A stretch of DNA of 33,264 bases from DASRCB01 sp035653295 (GCA_035653295.1 DASRCB010000031.1:1-33264), one strand, 5' to 3'. Counted from the first letter of the stretch, positions 1 to 8,900 are shown. Program-made: numbers and translations. Notes: a model not told the origin generated them from the letters alone.

Positions 1-1463
1 TTCACCATGCGCGTGCCGATGGTCCACGAATGGTGCAGCGTCACGGTCGAGGTCTTCACCGAGTTGGTCAGATTGGTTCCCGGAAGCAGACCATAGCCGG
101 CTGGATCAAGGACATCCTCACGGCTGTAGGAATACCGGCCCCACAGATTCATGTTCTGGTTGATGATGTAATCGATGCGCCCGGCGCCCTGGTCGTCGTT
201 GGTGGGGTTACTGACCACGCCGACATAGTTATTCCGTAAGCCTGGCCGGTTCGGCGCCGGCACGAATTTCGACTGCAGGAATTTCGCCGTCGAAGCGTTC
301 CAGCACTCCTGCGGAATGGTCATATTTGGCCAGGCGACATCGGTGTTGGGGTTCGTGTTGTAACAGCCGGCCGGCAGCGAGTTCCCGCCGCGGAACAGGG
401 AATTTCCGCTGCTGTCGGTGATGTGCGGCATGTAAATGGGTACGCCGTACGCCGAGAAGTCGCCGTTCGTTACGCCCGATACGGGCACCGTCGCGGTCTC
501 GAAGTTGCTGGTGCGGTCGCGAAGGCCCTCATAGCTGGCGAAGTAAAACAGCTTGTCTCTCTTGATTCGGCCGCCCGCTGTGGCGCCGAACTGGTTTCGA
601 CGGAACGCCGGCTTGGGAGCCCCGGAGAAGCTGTCGATATCGTTAAAGAAGTCCTTCGCGTCCAGCGCGTCATTGCGCAGGAAATCGTACGCCGTCCCGT
701 GCAGCTGGTTCGTGCCGCCCTTGGTCACGGCATTGATCTGCGCGGCCCCACGGCCATACTCCGCGGTATACGAGTTGGTCTGAACCTTGAATTCCTGGAT
801 CTCGTCAATCGACGGCAGCGCGGCGATGGTGTTCGAGTCCGGCGAGGTATCCACGGCCCCATCGAGCAGGTAATTCGTGTCCTGCGACCGCGCGCCGCCC
901 AGCGAGTACTGGTCGTTCGAGCGCCGGCCGATGTTGCGCGCGTCCTGGAAACTGGTGTTGCCGTCTTTTGTGAACGTAACGCCGGGCCCGAGCGTCGCCA
1001 GGTCGAGGAAGCTCCGCCCGTTCAGCGGCAGGTCAACGACGCGTTTGTTGTCGATCACCTGACCGACCGTGCTGGTCTCGGTCTCCAGCAGAGGCGCGGA
1101 CGCGGTCGCCGTCACCGATTCGGTGACCTGACCCACCTCGAGCGTGACGTCCACACGCGCCGTTTGATCCACCTGCAGCGTGAACGGCTCCACGGTCGCC
1201 GTGCGGAAGCTGGCGTGGGTTACCGTCACGGTGTACCGGCCCGGCTCCAGCGCCGTCACCGTGTAGTCGCCGCTGTTGGTGGTTCGGGTAACGTGCGAGA
1301 CGTTGCGGTCGACATTCGTCACCGTCACCTGGGCATCCGGCAGCACCGCCCCGGACTTGTCCAGCACCATGCCGGTCACGCTTCCCGTTCCGACCTGCCC
1401 GAAACCGATCGTGGCAAATGCGAGCGCAGCGAAAGCAATCAGACATACGATTCGCGAGAACAT
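1..1463 (-). CDS. TonB-dependent receptor, Oar-like, N-terminal part (runs off window)
   Basis: Outer-membrane receptor of the TonB-dependent, Oar-like type common in Acidobacteriota; substrate unknown. Reading the minus strand from ATG at 1463 gives a signal peptide (MFSRIVCLIAFAALAFA), then a carboxypeptidase-regulatory-like beta-sandwich at about residues 22-105 (motif TGMVLDKSGAVLPDAQVTV), then a plug domain at about 115-230 with the typical NGRSFLDLATLGPGV and AEYGRGAAQINAVTKGGTN motifs. The start is supported by GGAGG at 1476-1480, 12 bases upstream. The reading frame is open to the window edge, so the gene is cut there and the beta-barrel is mostly outside. It faces away from the tRNA-Leu side and has no visible operon partner. 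Family call is firm; transported substrate cannot be inferred. Confidence 0.9.
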   Translation of the reverse strand, partial: MFSRIVCLIAFAALAFATIGFGQVGTGSVTGMVLDKSGAVLPDAQVTVTNVDRNVSHVTRTTNSGDYTVTALEPGRYTVTVTHASFRTATVEPFTLQVDQTARVDVTLEVGQVTESVTATASAPLLETETSTVGQVIDNKRVVDLPLNGRSFLDLATLGPGVTFTKDGNTSFQDARNIGRRSNDQYSLGGARSQDTNYLLDGAVDTSPDSNTIAALPSIDEIQEFKVQTNSYTAEYGRGAAQINAVTKGGTNQLHGTAYDFLRNDALDAKDFFNDIDSFSGAPKPAFRRNQFGATAGGRIKRDKLFYFASYEGLRDRTSNFETATVPVSGVTNGDFSAYGVPIYMPHITDSSGNSLFRGGNSLPAGCYNTNPNTDVAWPNMTIPQECWNASTAKFLQSKFVPAPNRPGLRNNYVGVVSNPTNDDQGAGRIDYIINQNMNLWGRYSYSREDVLDPAGYGLLPGTNLTNSVKTSTVTLHHSWTIGTRMV

Positions 1464-1572
1464 ACCCAGCGGTAACCTCCCCGTAACAGATTGCAGTGAG
1501 GATAACGCCGTTCACGGCGCCGAATCAAGACAGATTCCGCGTCAGCACGTCAATTCGATGTAAGAAGTTCGT

Positions 1573-1659
1573 TGGTGGCCCCGAAGTGCCTCGAACACTC
1601 ACGTCCTTTCGGACACCAGATCCTAAGTCTGGCGCGTCTGCCAATTCCGCCACGGGGCC
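1573..1659 (-). tRNA. tRNA-Leu (anticodon TAG)
   Basis: Read on the minus strand, this folds as a class II tRNA. The 7-bp acceptor stem is GGCCCCG/CGGGGCC. The D-arm starts GGCGGAATTGGCAGAC, the anticodon loop is CTTAGGA (anticodon TAG, reading CUA), and a long variable arm TGTCCGAAAGGACG is typical of leucine tRNAs. The T-loop is TTCGAGG. The 3' CCA is encoded (1573-1575). The 5' end lies 12 bases downstream of the stop codon of the same-strand gene at 1672-2208, so they may be co-transcribed. Confidence 0.96.
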
Positions 1660-1671
1660 CAGCGCGACCGG

Positions 1672-2208
1672 CTACAAGGCTGCAGGTACAGGATACCAGC
1701 GCTCCGCCTCAGCGGCTTCATCGGGCTCCGACAATTGAATGTAACGCGGACGCGGGTCGCCGCAGGGGCAGCGGCCTTCGTCGATGGTGAACCCGGCGCG
1801 CGCCCCCGCGCCGGCAGTCAGGTGCAGGCCGTCATGGGCATCGCACTCGCTCGCCAGCAACTCGTTCGTGCGGCTCAGATACTGCTCGAACACCGGAACT
1901 CCGAATCGCTCCCACAGGTAATCGCGTTCCTCGTCGCGCAGGCACGCGCCATCCTCGTACGTGAACACTACGACCCCGCGGCTAACGGTAATACCACGAA
2001 CCGCAGCCTGGCGGAGCTGTTCCACTGTTCCTGCGACGGCATCGACTGTGCACTCGGCGGGCGACAATTGGCTGACGTCCGGGACCACATGCACCACGCG
2101 CGAGGGCGCGAATGCGGTGGCCAGCACCATGGTCACCGGCGGTTCCCCGGAAGGGTAATGAAAGACGGCTCCCGCGTGACCCCGCCACGGTAACCTCATC
2201 TCCTTCAT
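1672..2208 (-). CDS. short PaaK-like (phenylacetate-CoA ligase C-terminal-like) protein
   Basis: A 178-residue protein whose middle resembles the C-terminal half of phenylacetate-CoA-ligase-type adenylating enzymes. It has FGVPVFEQYLSRTNELLASE followed by CDAHDGLHL, matching the family's 'YG.tE....ECe...GLHi' region, and later CPCGDPRPRY, like the CxCGR-x-P-R element. Full enzymes are about 430 residues, so this is a stand-alone fragment or a divergent small relative; the glycine-rich ATP loop is not visible. The frame stays open upstream to 2391, but that part overlaps the divergent gene at 2267 and looks non-coding, so I chose the ATG at 2208. A second ATG at 2199 is possible. Activity is unknown; similarity is by eye. 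Confidence 0.7.
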   Translation of the reverse strand: MKEMRLPWRGHAGAVFHYPSGEPPVTMVLATAFAPSRVVHVVPDVSQLSPAECTVDAVAGTVEQLRQAAVRGITVSRGVVVFTYEDGACLRDEERDYLWERFGVPVFEQYLSRTNELLASECDAHDGLHLTAGAGARAGFTIDEGRCPCGDPRPRYIQLSEPDEAAEAERWYPVPAAL

Positions 2209-2266
2209 GCAGTGCGCGAATCGAAAAAATGCTCTCACCTGTTTCGATACGATTGAAGGTTCAGAC

Positions 2267-2509
2267 ATGCTGAAACTCGGAACCCTGCGCTGGAAAGGGC
2301 GCTGTTCGAAACACCCCAGATATGACCCTGCGGAGGATGGGGAGGGTGGCATTCGCGGCGGTTGCCAGCGCTGTCTGCGCCTGTTGGACATCTACCAGCA
2401 GCACGGGCGTCTCGTCCGCCTCATGCGCGAATTCGGCCCGCTGCGCGAACGCGGCGCCCAGAAGCTGGTTACCTCCGCGGACCGCCGCCAAACCTCACTG
2501 TTCGACTGA
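2267..2509 (+). CDS. small conserved-looking Cys/His protein, possible zinc knuckle
   Basis: An 80-residue protein, MLKLGTLRWKGRCSKHPRYD at the start, with C13-x2-H16 and C33-x2-C36 (GGCQRC), a spacing compatible with a structural zinc site. The C-terminal half is charged and helical (LLDIYQQHGRLVRLMREF). GAAGG lies 8 bases upstream of the ATG at 2267 and supports this start over the upstream ORF extension from 2207. It diverges from the PaaK-like gene with about 58 bases between starts. The stop is 8 bases before the next plus-strand start, so the two plus genes probably form a unit. I do not recognise a named family; function unknown. Confidence 0.7.
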   Translation: MLKLGTLRWKGRCSKHPRYDPAEDGEGGIRGGCQRCLRLLDIYQQHGRLVRLMREFGPLRERGAQKLVTSADRRQTSLFD

Positions 2510-2517
2510 GGCGCCTG

Positions 2518-3442
2518 ATGTTGCTGGTCGCGCTGCTGTTTGCCGCCGCCCAGGCTACGTACGAAGTAGACGGCCAGGTCCCCGCGGCAGCCCCGGCATC
2601 AGTCAGCCTGTTCGGCGCGACGACGCCTTTCGCGACTTCAACTCTCGCCGACAGCGCCGGGCACTTTCGATTCCGGAGGGTTACGCCGGGCGCGTATACG
2701 CTGGCCGTCTTTGTGCCCGGCAAGGGTGAGTGGCGAACCACCGTTGACGTCGGTCCGGGCTCCGCCGACGCCCGTTGCCGCGTGCACGTCTCGGTCGACT
2801 CACCGGCGTTCGCGTTCGATGCCGAAACGCAGCGCAACACGGTTTCGGCGCGGGCGCTCACCATACCCGGAGCCGCTCGGCGAGAGTACGAGCAGGCGCA
2901 AAAGGACCTCGGCCGGCGCGATGTCGGGTCCGCGGTCGCACACCTCCAACGCGCCGTACAACTGGCGCCGCAGTTCGCCGTCGCATGGAACAACCTCGGC
3001 GCCATTTCCTACCAGGCTCAGCGTTTCGAGCAAGCCGAGGCGCAGTTCCGCCGCGCGCTGAAGGAGGATCCGCACTGCTACGAAGCCCTCGTCAACCTTG
3101 GCGGCGTGCTGGCGACAGAGCGGAAACCGAGCGAAGCCCTCGCTTACAACCAGCACGCGGTCCTCGTCAGGCCAAACGACGCTCTGGCCAAATCCCCAGC
3201 TCGGCCTGACATTCTATCTGCTGAATCGGCTCGACTCCGCGGAGGAATACCTGGAGCATGCGCGGCGGCTCGACCCCACGCATTTTTCGAACCCGCAGTT
3301 AACGCTCGCGGAAATCCACCTTCGCAAACATGAGCCGGGTAAAGCCGCGGATGATTTGCAGGATTTCCTGGCGCACCATCCGGATTATAAGAGCGCCGAG
3401 GAGATCCGGCGAACCATTGCGAGGCTGCGTGCGCGTGATTAG
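2518..3442 (+). pseudogene. secreted carboxypeptidase-regulatory/TPR protein, frameshifted
   Basis: The first frame encodes a signal peptide (MLLVALLFAAAQ), a short carboxypeptidase-regulatory-like domain (about residues 15-90, ending VTPGAYTLAVFVPGKGEW) and TPR repeats (AVAWNNLGAISYQAQRFEQA; CYEALVNLGGVLATERKPSE). The frame then switches at CCCC (3194-3197). Removing one C continues the protein as ALAK-SQLGLTFYLLNRLDSAEE with two more TPRs to the TAG at 3442, giving about 307 residues. The exact TPR continuation in the +1 frame shows that this was one gene. A real inactivating insertion and a homopolymer sequencing error both fit. A GAGG lies about 10 bases before the ATG at 2518. Likely periplasmic scaffold protein. 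Confidence 0.85.
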
Positions 3443-3446
3443 CCGC

Positions 3447-5744
3447 TTATTTGGCCCTGTGCAGCTGCGCGGCCCGGTCGCGTGCGTGGGCGACCAGAGC
3501 CGTAAACCCCGGGTCGCCATGCAGCGGACGCAGGTCGCTGTCGCCCTCGAGCCCGAGATCCTCATCCGCTGTCAATCCGTGGTCTATCGCGTCCCGCAGC
3601 AGGGTGAGAGCCTCCGCCCTGTTCTTGTTCTGCTGCACGAGCGCGCAGGCCAGATTGTACCTGGCCTCGGCGGTTCGATTCTCTTCCGGGCTCCTTGCGT
3701 TCAGAACAGGCAGCACCGTCCGGTAGAGTTTCTCCGCCGCGGCGTAGTTCTTTTGCATCATGTCGATGGCCACAACATCCAGCGCCGTGGCAACTGTGGA
3801 GTCGTGCCCTGGCCCAAGCACCCGCATTTGCCCGTCGAGCTCTTCCCTTAGAAGCCGCTCCCGTTCCGCGGGCCGGCCCTCGGCGCCGGCACAGTAGGCG
3901 AGTATGCTCAGTGTCTGAAACCGAAACGGATGATCGGAGCCGAACACCCGGGCTTCGCGCTCCAGCGCATCGCGCGCAACCGATTCCGCCTCCCGATAAC
4001 GCCCCTGGCGATAAATCTCGTGTGCGAGATTATTCATCGTGATGATCGCGCCCGGCGCGTCGGCGCCCGCCAACGTTGTTTCGATGCGAAGTGCATCCCG
4101 CTCGAGCCGCTCCGCTTCGGCGAACCGCCCCAGCGCGCTCAAATCTCCCGCGAGATTATCCATGGACGCCGCTGTATCGGGATTTCTCTCGCCGAGCACC
4201 CGCCGGCGCGCCTCGAGCACTCGACGGTTCAGCTCCATTGCTTCCCTGTCACGCCCCTCGTTGAATAACGAAACGGCAAGATTGTTCGCGGCCCGAAGCG
4301 TCGCTGGATCTTCGGCGCCGCGAATCCGTTCGTAGGTTTGCTCCGACTTCCGCAGCAGCGCCTCGGCGCGGGTGTAAAAGCCCAGGCGGTTGTACACCGA
4401 CCCCATCACATTCATCAGTTCGGCCCGCACCTCGGGTTCCTGGGACAAACCGGTCTCAATCTCTTTGGACGACCGGTCGAGCACCTCGCGCACCGTGACG
4501 TTGTTCCCACGCGCGTTGCCAGGGTCGCTCATGTTGAACATGTCGGTGAGAAACGCCGTTACCCGATTGGCGCGGTCCCGTTCGCGAGTGATACGGTGCA
4601 GCTGCACCGCCTGCCAAATGCTGAAGGAGGCGGCGAGCACCACGGCCGTGGCCGCCACCAGGACGCCCATTCTGTGTCGCCGGACATACTTGCGCGCGCG
4701 GTAAGAAACCGTCGCCGGCCGGGCCTGTACGGGCTCATTGCGCAGCCAGCGTCCGATGTCCGCGGCAAGTTCGGCCGCGCTCGCGTAACGCCGCGCGCGG
4801 TCTTTCTCCAGCGCCTTGAGCGTAATGGCATCCAGCTCGCCACGAACCGAGCGGAGAAGCCTGCCCGCGTCGACGCCGCGTTTTTCGGCGGTTTCCAGGG
4901 ACCCAGCGGTGCGCGATTTCAACTTGCTGCTCGGGCGTGGCGTATCGCCGTCGCGCAATCGGCTCGGGATCTCTTCCATGGGCACCCGGTCGAAGCGCAC
5001 CGGCAGGTCGCCGACCAGGAGCTCATACAGCACAACACCGAGCGAATACACGTCCGACCTGGTGTCGATGTCTTCTCCCGCCGAATTCGCCTGCTCGGGG
5101 CTCATATACTCCGGCGTGCCGATGAGCGAACCGGCGCGCGTGTACAGAGTGGCCGCGGTCAGGCGCTGCGCCGTTGCCCTTGCGATACCGAAGTCGATAA
5201 TGCGCGGCGTCGGCTGGTGGTCCACCTCGCTCACCAGAATGTTGGAGGGTTTTAGATCGCGGTGAATAATCGCCTTCTGATGAGCATGCTGCACGCCCTC
5301 GCATACGCGCATGAACAGGCCGAGGCGCTCGGGGACGGTGAGCCGGTGTTCATCGCACCACGTGGTAATGGGCATTCCGCTCACGTACTCCATGACGAAG
5401 TACGGCCGCCCCTGCGGCGTCGACCCGGCATCGAAGATCTTTGCGATTACCGGGTGATTCATCAGCGCCAGCGCCTGCCTCTCCGACTCGAAGCGGGCAA
5501 TCACCTCGCGGGTGTCCATGCCGGCCTTGATCAGCTTCACCGCGACGCGCCGCCGCACCGGATGTTTCTGCTCGGCCAGCCAGACCTGCCCCATGCCGCC
5601 CTGCCCGATCGGCTCCAGCAGTTGATAATGGCCGAGCATGGAACCGGTCGTAATCGCTTCCACACCCACCGTCTCGGTTTCCGACAGCCTCTCCGCATCC
5701 GTTGGCGCCGTACGCCGCTCCGATGGATTGCCCGGTGTGGCCAT
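3447..5744 (-). CDS. membrane Ser/Thr protein kinase with C-terminal TPR sensor domain
   Basis: PknB-type Hanks kinase with a periplasmic TPR domain, an architecture frequent in Acidobacteriota. From the ATG at 5744 (765 residues): glycine loop GQGGMGQV at about 47-54, catalytic Lys in VAVKLI at 70, HRDLKPSN at 161-168, DFG at 184-186 and the GTPEYMSPEQ activation segment, so all key catalytic residues are present. One membrane helix follows (MGVLVAATAVVLAASFSIW, about 359-377), then many TPRs of the kinesin-light-chain type (RAANNLAVSLFNEGRDREAM and similar). An in-frame GTG at 5792 would add 16 residues; neither start has a strong Shine-Dalgarno. It converges on the frameshifted TPR gene with 4 bases between stops. 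Its signal and targets are unknown. Confidence 0.93.
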   Translation of the reverse strand: MATPGNPSERRTAPTDAERLSETETVGVEAITTGSMLGHYQLLEPIGQGGMGQVWLAEQKHPVRRRVAVKLIKAGMDTREVIARFESERQALALMNHPVIAKIFDAGSTPQGRPYFVMEYVSGMPITTWCDEHRLTVPERLGLFMRVCEGVQHAHQKAIIHRDLKPSNILVSEVDHQPTPRIIDFGIARATAQRLTAATLYTRAGSLIGTPEYMSPEQANSAGEDIDTRSDVYSLGVVLYELLVGDLPVRFDRVPMEEIPSRLRDGDTPRPSSKLKSRTAGSLETAEKRGVDAGRLLRSVRGELDAITLKALEKDRARRYASAAELAADIGRWLRNEPVQARPATVSYRARKYVRRHRMGVLVAATAVVLAASFSIWQAVQLHRITRERDRANRVTAFLTDMFNMSDPGNARGNNVTVREVLDRSSKEIETGLSQEPEVRAELMNVMGSVYNRLGFYTRAEALLRKSEQTYERIRGAEDPATLRAANNLAVSLFNEGRDREAMELNRRVLEARRRVLGERNPDTAASMDNLAGDLSALGRFAEAERLERDALRIETTLAGADAPGAIITMNNLAHEIYRQGRYREAESVARDALEREARVFGSDHPFRFQTLSILAYCAGAEGRPAERERLLREELDGQMRVLGPGHDSTVATALDVVAIDMMQKNYAAAEKLYRTVLPVLNARSPEENRTAEARYNLACALVQQNKNRAEALTLLRDAIDHGLTADEDLGLEGDSDLRPLHGDPGFTALVAHARDRAAQLHRAK

Positions 5745-5805
5745 GGAAGTGTTGATCTGATAGTCTACCCCGCCATCAGTCCCGTCCAACACGGGTTTCC
5801 ACGAT

Positions 5806-6717
5806 TTATCGGTGGCTGAAGCAGTCCGCTCCGCACTCGCGGATTACAACCTTGTGCCACTCCCGAAACCACGCCCGAAACTCCTCCATTGCCCGCGCTT
5901 TCTCCCGCCCGAGCGGAACCGCGTGCTCGGCGGGCGTGATCCGGCGGATGTGCGCCGCTTCTTTGATCGCCATCGGGACGGGGAACTGCTCGTGCCAGGC
6001 CAGGAACTCCCGCACGCGCACGAGCAGCGATTCCGTCGACGCCGCATCGGCTGCTGCGACCGCCCGCTCCAGCGCCACCAGCAGCTCGGGAATGCATGCC
6101 GCTATGCCCGATACCGTACCTGCCGCGCCGAACGGACGCGCCTGTGCGCACAGCAGCTCACTTCCCGATAGAATTGCCTTCCCACGCGCCGCGGGCGATT
6201 CCAGCAGCGTGCGGACGTATTCCAGGGAGCCGCTGGAATCCTTGATGCCACTGAAGCCTGCGGTCAGGAGTTCGGCCGCCGTTGGCGCCTCGATCGCGCT
6301 GGTGAACGCCGGAATGTTGTACAGGTATGCCGGAATCCAGCGGCCTACCGCTTCGAGGAACCGCAGCATGAACTCCCGGATGGTTTCCTGATCATACCGG
6401 TAATAGATCGGCGGCATCACCAGCACGCCGGCCGCGCCCGCCGAGGCGGCTTCCTCGGCCAGCCGTATGGCGCCATCCAGCATGGAGTGCGAGACGTTGG
6501 CGTAAGTTGGGCAGCGGCTTCGTTTCACGGCAAGGCTCACCGCGCGAGCCCGGTCTTCCGTCTCGAACAGAGGAAACTCGCCCGTGGACCCGAACAGCAC
6601 CGTGCCGTCCACGCCCGCGCGGCAGAGGAAGTCCACGATCTCCAGCAGCGCGCCGAGGTCGGGCCCACTCTCTCCGGGCCTCCGCGGTGTCACGGAGGCG
6701 GCAAGCATGCCGCGCAT
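5806..6717 (-). CDS. dihydrodipicolinate synthase / N-acetylneuraminate lyase family aldolase
   Basis: Class I pyruvate-type aldolase of the DapA family (303 residues from the ATG at 6717). It has the phosphate/substrate loop GSTGEF (43-48), the catalytic tyrosine in YNIP (133) and the Schiff-base lysine in GIKDSSG (159). The N-terminus LAASVTPRRPGE fits the family's usual start, so I prefer the ATG at 6717 to the ATG/GTG codons up to 6774. The C-terminus is longer and more charged than in lysine-pathway DapA. No lysine-pathway genes are nearby, so it may act on another 2-keto acid or sugar acid. It lies 61 bases upstream of the kinase on the same strand. Reaction class is firm; substrate is open. 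Confidence 0.85.
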   Translation of the reverse strand: MRGMLAASVTPRRPGESGPDLGALLEIVDFLCRAGVDGTVLFGSTGEFPLFETEDRARAVSLAVKRSRCPTYANVSHSMLDGAIRLAEEAASAGAAGVLVMPPIYYRYDQETIREFMLRFLEAVGRWIPAYLYNIPAFTSAIEAPTAAELLTAGFSGIKDSSGSLEYVRTLLESPAARGKAILSGSELLCAQARPFGAAGTVSGIAACIPELLVALERAVAAADAASTESLLVRVREFLAWHEQFPVPMAIKEAAHIRRITPAEHAVPLGREKARAMEEFRAWFREWHKVVIRECGADCFSHR

Positions 6718-6894
6718 GCCGCCCGCGCCTTCGCCTGCCCGGCTCGAATTCCGCATGCTCATCACCGCTGTCACGAGTGGCTCGCCGGAAACGCACGTGG
6801 CACGAGCCGCGCCGCCGGACAGAGTTGCCGGGGCGCAACACCTGAATCATAACGCGGCCCCAACGTTCCGGCCGCCTGCGGTGTGAGCGCGGGA

Positions 6895-7272
6895 TTACTG
6901 GACGGAAGGCTGTTGGTTCTGGCGCGCGTTACGGCTGATGGTGCGCATCACCAGGCTGCGTGGATCCAGCAGGTGCTGGGGACGAAACTCGCGCAGTGAC
7001 CACCGCGAGCCCGGTTCGAACTCCACACCCAGAAAATAGCCGATCTCGCGATATACGCAATAGCGAACTATGCCGCTCAACTCGCCCTTTTGGTGGTTGA
7101 TGCGAACTACGGTGTTGAGCGGAAAGGGCCGATCTACCTGAACACAGGCTCCGGAAAGCGAAATGTCCTCGAGATTGGCGACGCTGTGGCGGCTCCTGCC
7201 CGTCTTGTCTTTCCAGGTGATGTCGATCAGATCCGAGCACAACATCCTGGTTTCTATCCGCCTGTCGTTCAT
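6895..7272 (-). CDS. PilZ domain protein (likely c-di-GMP binding)
   Basis: A 125-residue single-domain protein starting MNDRRIETR, where R-x3-R is the first PilZ signature. It continues with EDISLSGACVQV, matching D/N-x-S-x2-G, the second c-di-GMP contact, and then a beta-barrel strand pattern (TVVRINHQKGELSGIVRYC). The ATG at 7272 is preferred; a GTG at 7293 would add seven residues. It diverges from the membrane-protein gene at 7439. It probably acts as a cytosolic c-di-GMP receptor; its partner is not visible here. Confidence 0.88.
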   Translation of the reverse strand: MNDRRIETRMLCSDLIDITWKDKTGRSRHSVANLEDISLSGACVQVDRPFPLNTVVRINHQKGELSGIVRYCVYREIGYFLGVEFEPGSRWSLREFRPQHLLDPRSLVMRTISRNARQNQQPSVQ

Positions 7273-7438
7273 CACTCTTTTTATCGGTCCCACGCGAACA
7301 AACGTTTACGCGGGCGGATTTTGATAATTGCCCTGGGACCGCCTTAAGGGTCCAGCCTGACGGTTTAGGAGGCAGCGTACGGAACGTCGGTACTAGACCA
7401 TTCCTGCCATGGCCATAGCCCCAGGAGATGATGATCCT

Positions 7439-8080
7439 ATGTGGCGCGCCGCCCTGATCAGCGTGGCGATCATCGTCCTGTTCGGGATCGTGCTCCCGCT
7501 CAGCAAGGGAATCAACTTCCTCGACCCGCTGATCCTCTCCGGCTGCCTCGTTCTCAGCCTGGTGATCGTCGGACCCGCTGCCGCCAGCTCCTTCTCCGGA
7601 CCGCAACCGACCGATGGCCCCGCGGCGCTGCGCCGTCTCGGAGTCGTGGTTCTGTATGCCTGGGCTCTGGGCGACGCCGTCCTCGCCGCCGGCGTAATGA
7701 CCGTCAACCTGAGCGGCCATTACCGCCACATGTTCATGCTCAGCGGATCGTTTCTGCTCGCGGCCCTGGCCTGCAGCGCGGCCGCAACCATTTTTATCGG
7801 GATTGTTTCGGCGCTGACGGCGCGCCGGTACTCAGCCACCGCGGCCCGCAACGCTCTGCGATTCGTTTTTCTCGGGATTGTGCTGTTCCTCTTTGCCATG
7901 GCCCGGTTCAGTGGCCCGGAATGGCTTCAGAATATGCATGCATGGTGCACTGTCCCCCACCTGCGAAAGTTTTTCGCGTTTGCGGCGATCGGGCTGGCGA
8001 TCGCCGATGCGCCGCTCGCCGCGGTTCTGCTTCGGGGCGCGCGCTACAGTGTTCCTCAGGAGGAAGACTCGCCAACATGA
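7439..8080 (+). CDS. six-helix membrane protein, unknown function
   Basis: A 213-residue hydrophobic protein with about six membrane helices (roughly residues 4-21, 29-48, 67-88, 98-125, 140-156 and 177-198). The start at ATG 7439 is chosen because AGGAG lies at 7423-7427 upstream; the open frame to 7409 adds only a non-hydrophobic stub. The C-terminal tail (PQEEDSPT) is probably cytoplasmic. Its TGA overlaps the ATG of the OsmC gene (ATGA), so the two are translationally coupled. I recognise no domain. Pairing with OsmC hints at a stress-related membrane role, which is only a guess from context. Confidence 0.75.
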   Translation: MWRAALISVAIIVLFGIVLPLSKGINFLDPLILSGCLVLSLVIVGPAAASSFSGPQPTDGPAALRRLGVVVLYAWALGDAVLAAGVMTVNLSGHYRHMFMLSGSFLLAALACSAAATIFIGIVSALTARRYSATAARNALRFVFLGIVLFLFAMARFSGPEWLQNMHAWCTVPHLRKFFAFAAIGLAIADAPLAAVLLRGARYSVPQEEDSPT

Positions 8081-8508
8081 AACGCACCGCATCCGCCACC
8101 TGGCGCGGAGGACTCAAAGACGGCATCGGCTCCATCAGCAGCGCCAGCCATGTGCTTGATCAGACGCCGTACTCCTTCGGCACGCGCTTTGCCGAGGGCA
8201 CCGGCACCAATCCCGAAGAGCTGATCGCCGCCGCCCATGCCGGCTGCTTCAGCATGGCGCTCTCGGCGCAGCTCGGTGAAGCGGGGCTGACCGCGACCGA
8301 AATCCGGACCACCGCGACGGTGCAATTGGAAAAGGATGCCGAGCGCGGCGGATGGGCGGTCATCGAGAGCCACCTCGACGTCCACGCGCGCATTCCCGGC
8401 GCACGGCAGGACGTATTCGAAAAAGCCGCGAACGCCGCCGAAACCGGGTGTCCTATATCCAAGCTGCTCAACGCGCGAATCAGCATGGACACTCATCTGG
8501 ACAGCTGA
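8077..8508 (+). CDS. OsmC/Ohr family peroxiredoxin
   Basis: A 143-residue OsmC-type hydroperoxide reductase. The two redox cysteines sit where expected: C57 in AHAGCFSMAL and C125 in TGCPISKLL. The N-terminus (MKRTASATWRGGLKDGIGSI) matches the OsmC rather than the Ohr subgroup. Members reduce organic hydroperoxides with thiol cofactors in the cytoplasm. It starts inside the stop codon of the membrane-protein gene, and AGGAGG lies about 14 bases before the ATG. The S4-domain gene follows after 20 bases, so the three plus genes likely form one operon. Confidence 0.94.
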   Translation: MKRTASATWRGGLKDGIGSISSASHVLDQTPYSFGTRFAEGTGTNPEELIAAAHAGCFSMALSAQLGEAGLTATEIRTTATVQLEKDAERGGWAVIESHLDVHARIPGARQDVFEKAANAAETGCPISKLLNARISMDTHLDS

Positions 8509-8528
8509 CGCCGGCCCCGCCCCGCGCC

Positions 8529-8900
8529 ATGCGCATCGATAAATGGCTTTGGGCCGCCCGATTTTTCAAGACCAGGTCTCTCGCCTCGCGCGCATGCGAT
8601 CTCGGCCGAATCTCGAGTAACGGCGTACCCGCCAAACCGGCGCGCGAGATTCGCCAGGGCGATGTTCTCCGTATCCGCAACGCCAGCGACGATTATGAAG
8701 TGCAGGTGGTCGAGCTCAGTGAAATGCGCGGCCCCGCCGCGGTTGCGCAGACGTTGTATCGCGAAACCGACGCCAGCCGCGAGGCGCGCCTGCGCCGGGC
8801 CGAAGAACGTAAAGCCATGGCTCCGGTGGAAATGATCCACGGGGGCAAGCCGTCGACCCGCGACCGGCGGCAGCTAAACCGCCTTCGCGGCCGTCCCTGA
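8529..8900 (+). CDS. hslR: S4-domain RNA-binding protein, Hsp15-like
   Basis: A 123-residue protein with an S4 RNA-binding domain at the N-terminus: MRIDKWLWAARFFKTRSLAS, then GRISSNGVPAKPAREIRQGD. This is the Hsp15 (HslR) arrangement. HslR binds stalled 50S subunits that carry nascent chains after heat stress. The C-terminal tail is basic and charged (EARLRRAEERKAMAP ... RDRRQLNRLRGR), as in family members. Its last 27 bases overlap the convergent DUF2277 gene. The ATG at 8529 is the only start that preserves the S4 fold and excludes out-of-domain sequence. The symbol is assigned by similarity. Confidence 0.85.
   Translation: MRIDKWLWAARFFKTRSLASRACDLGRISSNGVPAKPAREIRQGDVLRIRNASDDYEVQVVELSEMRGPAAVAQTLYRETDASREARLRRAEERKAMAPVEMIHGGKPSTRDRRQLNRLRGRP

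Noticed and set aside
423..1475. 350-codon ORF on the plus strand
   Set aside because: It is antisense to the TonB-dependent receptor, which has a signal peptide, plug motifs and a strong ribosome binding site. The plus-strand product shows only Arg/Val-rich, GC-driven composition.
7273..7438. riboswitch or attenuator between pilZ and the membrane-protein gene
   Set aside because: Only a weak five-bp pairing (GGACC/GGTCC) was seen; no known riboswitch core.
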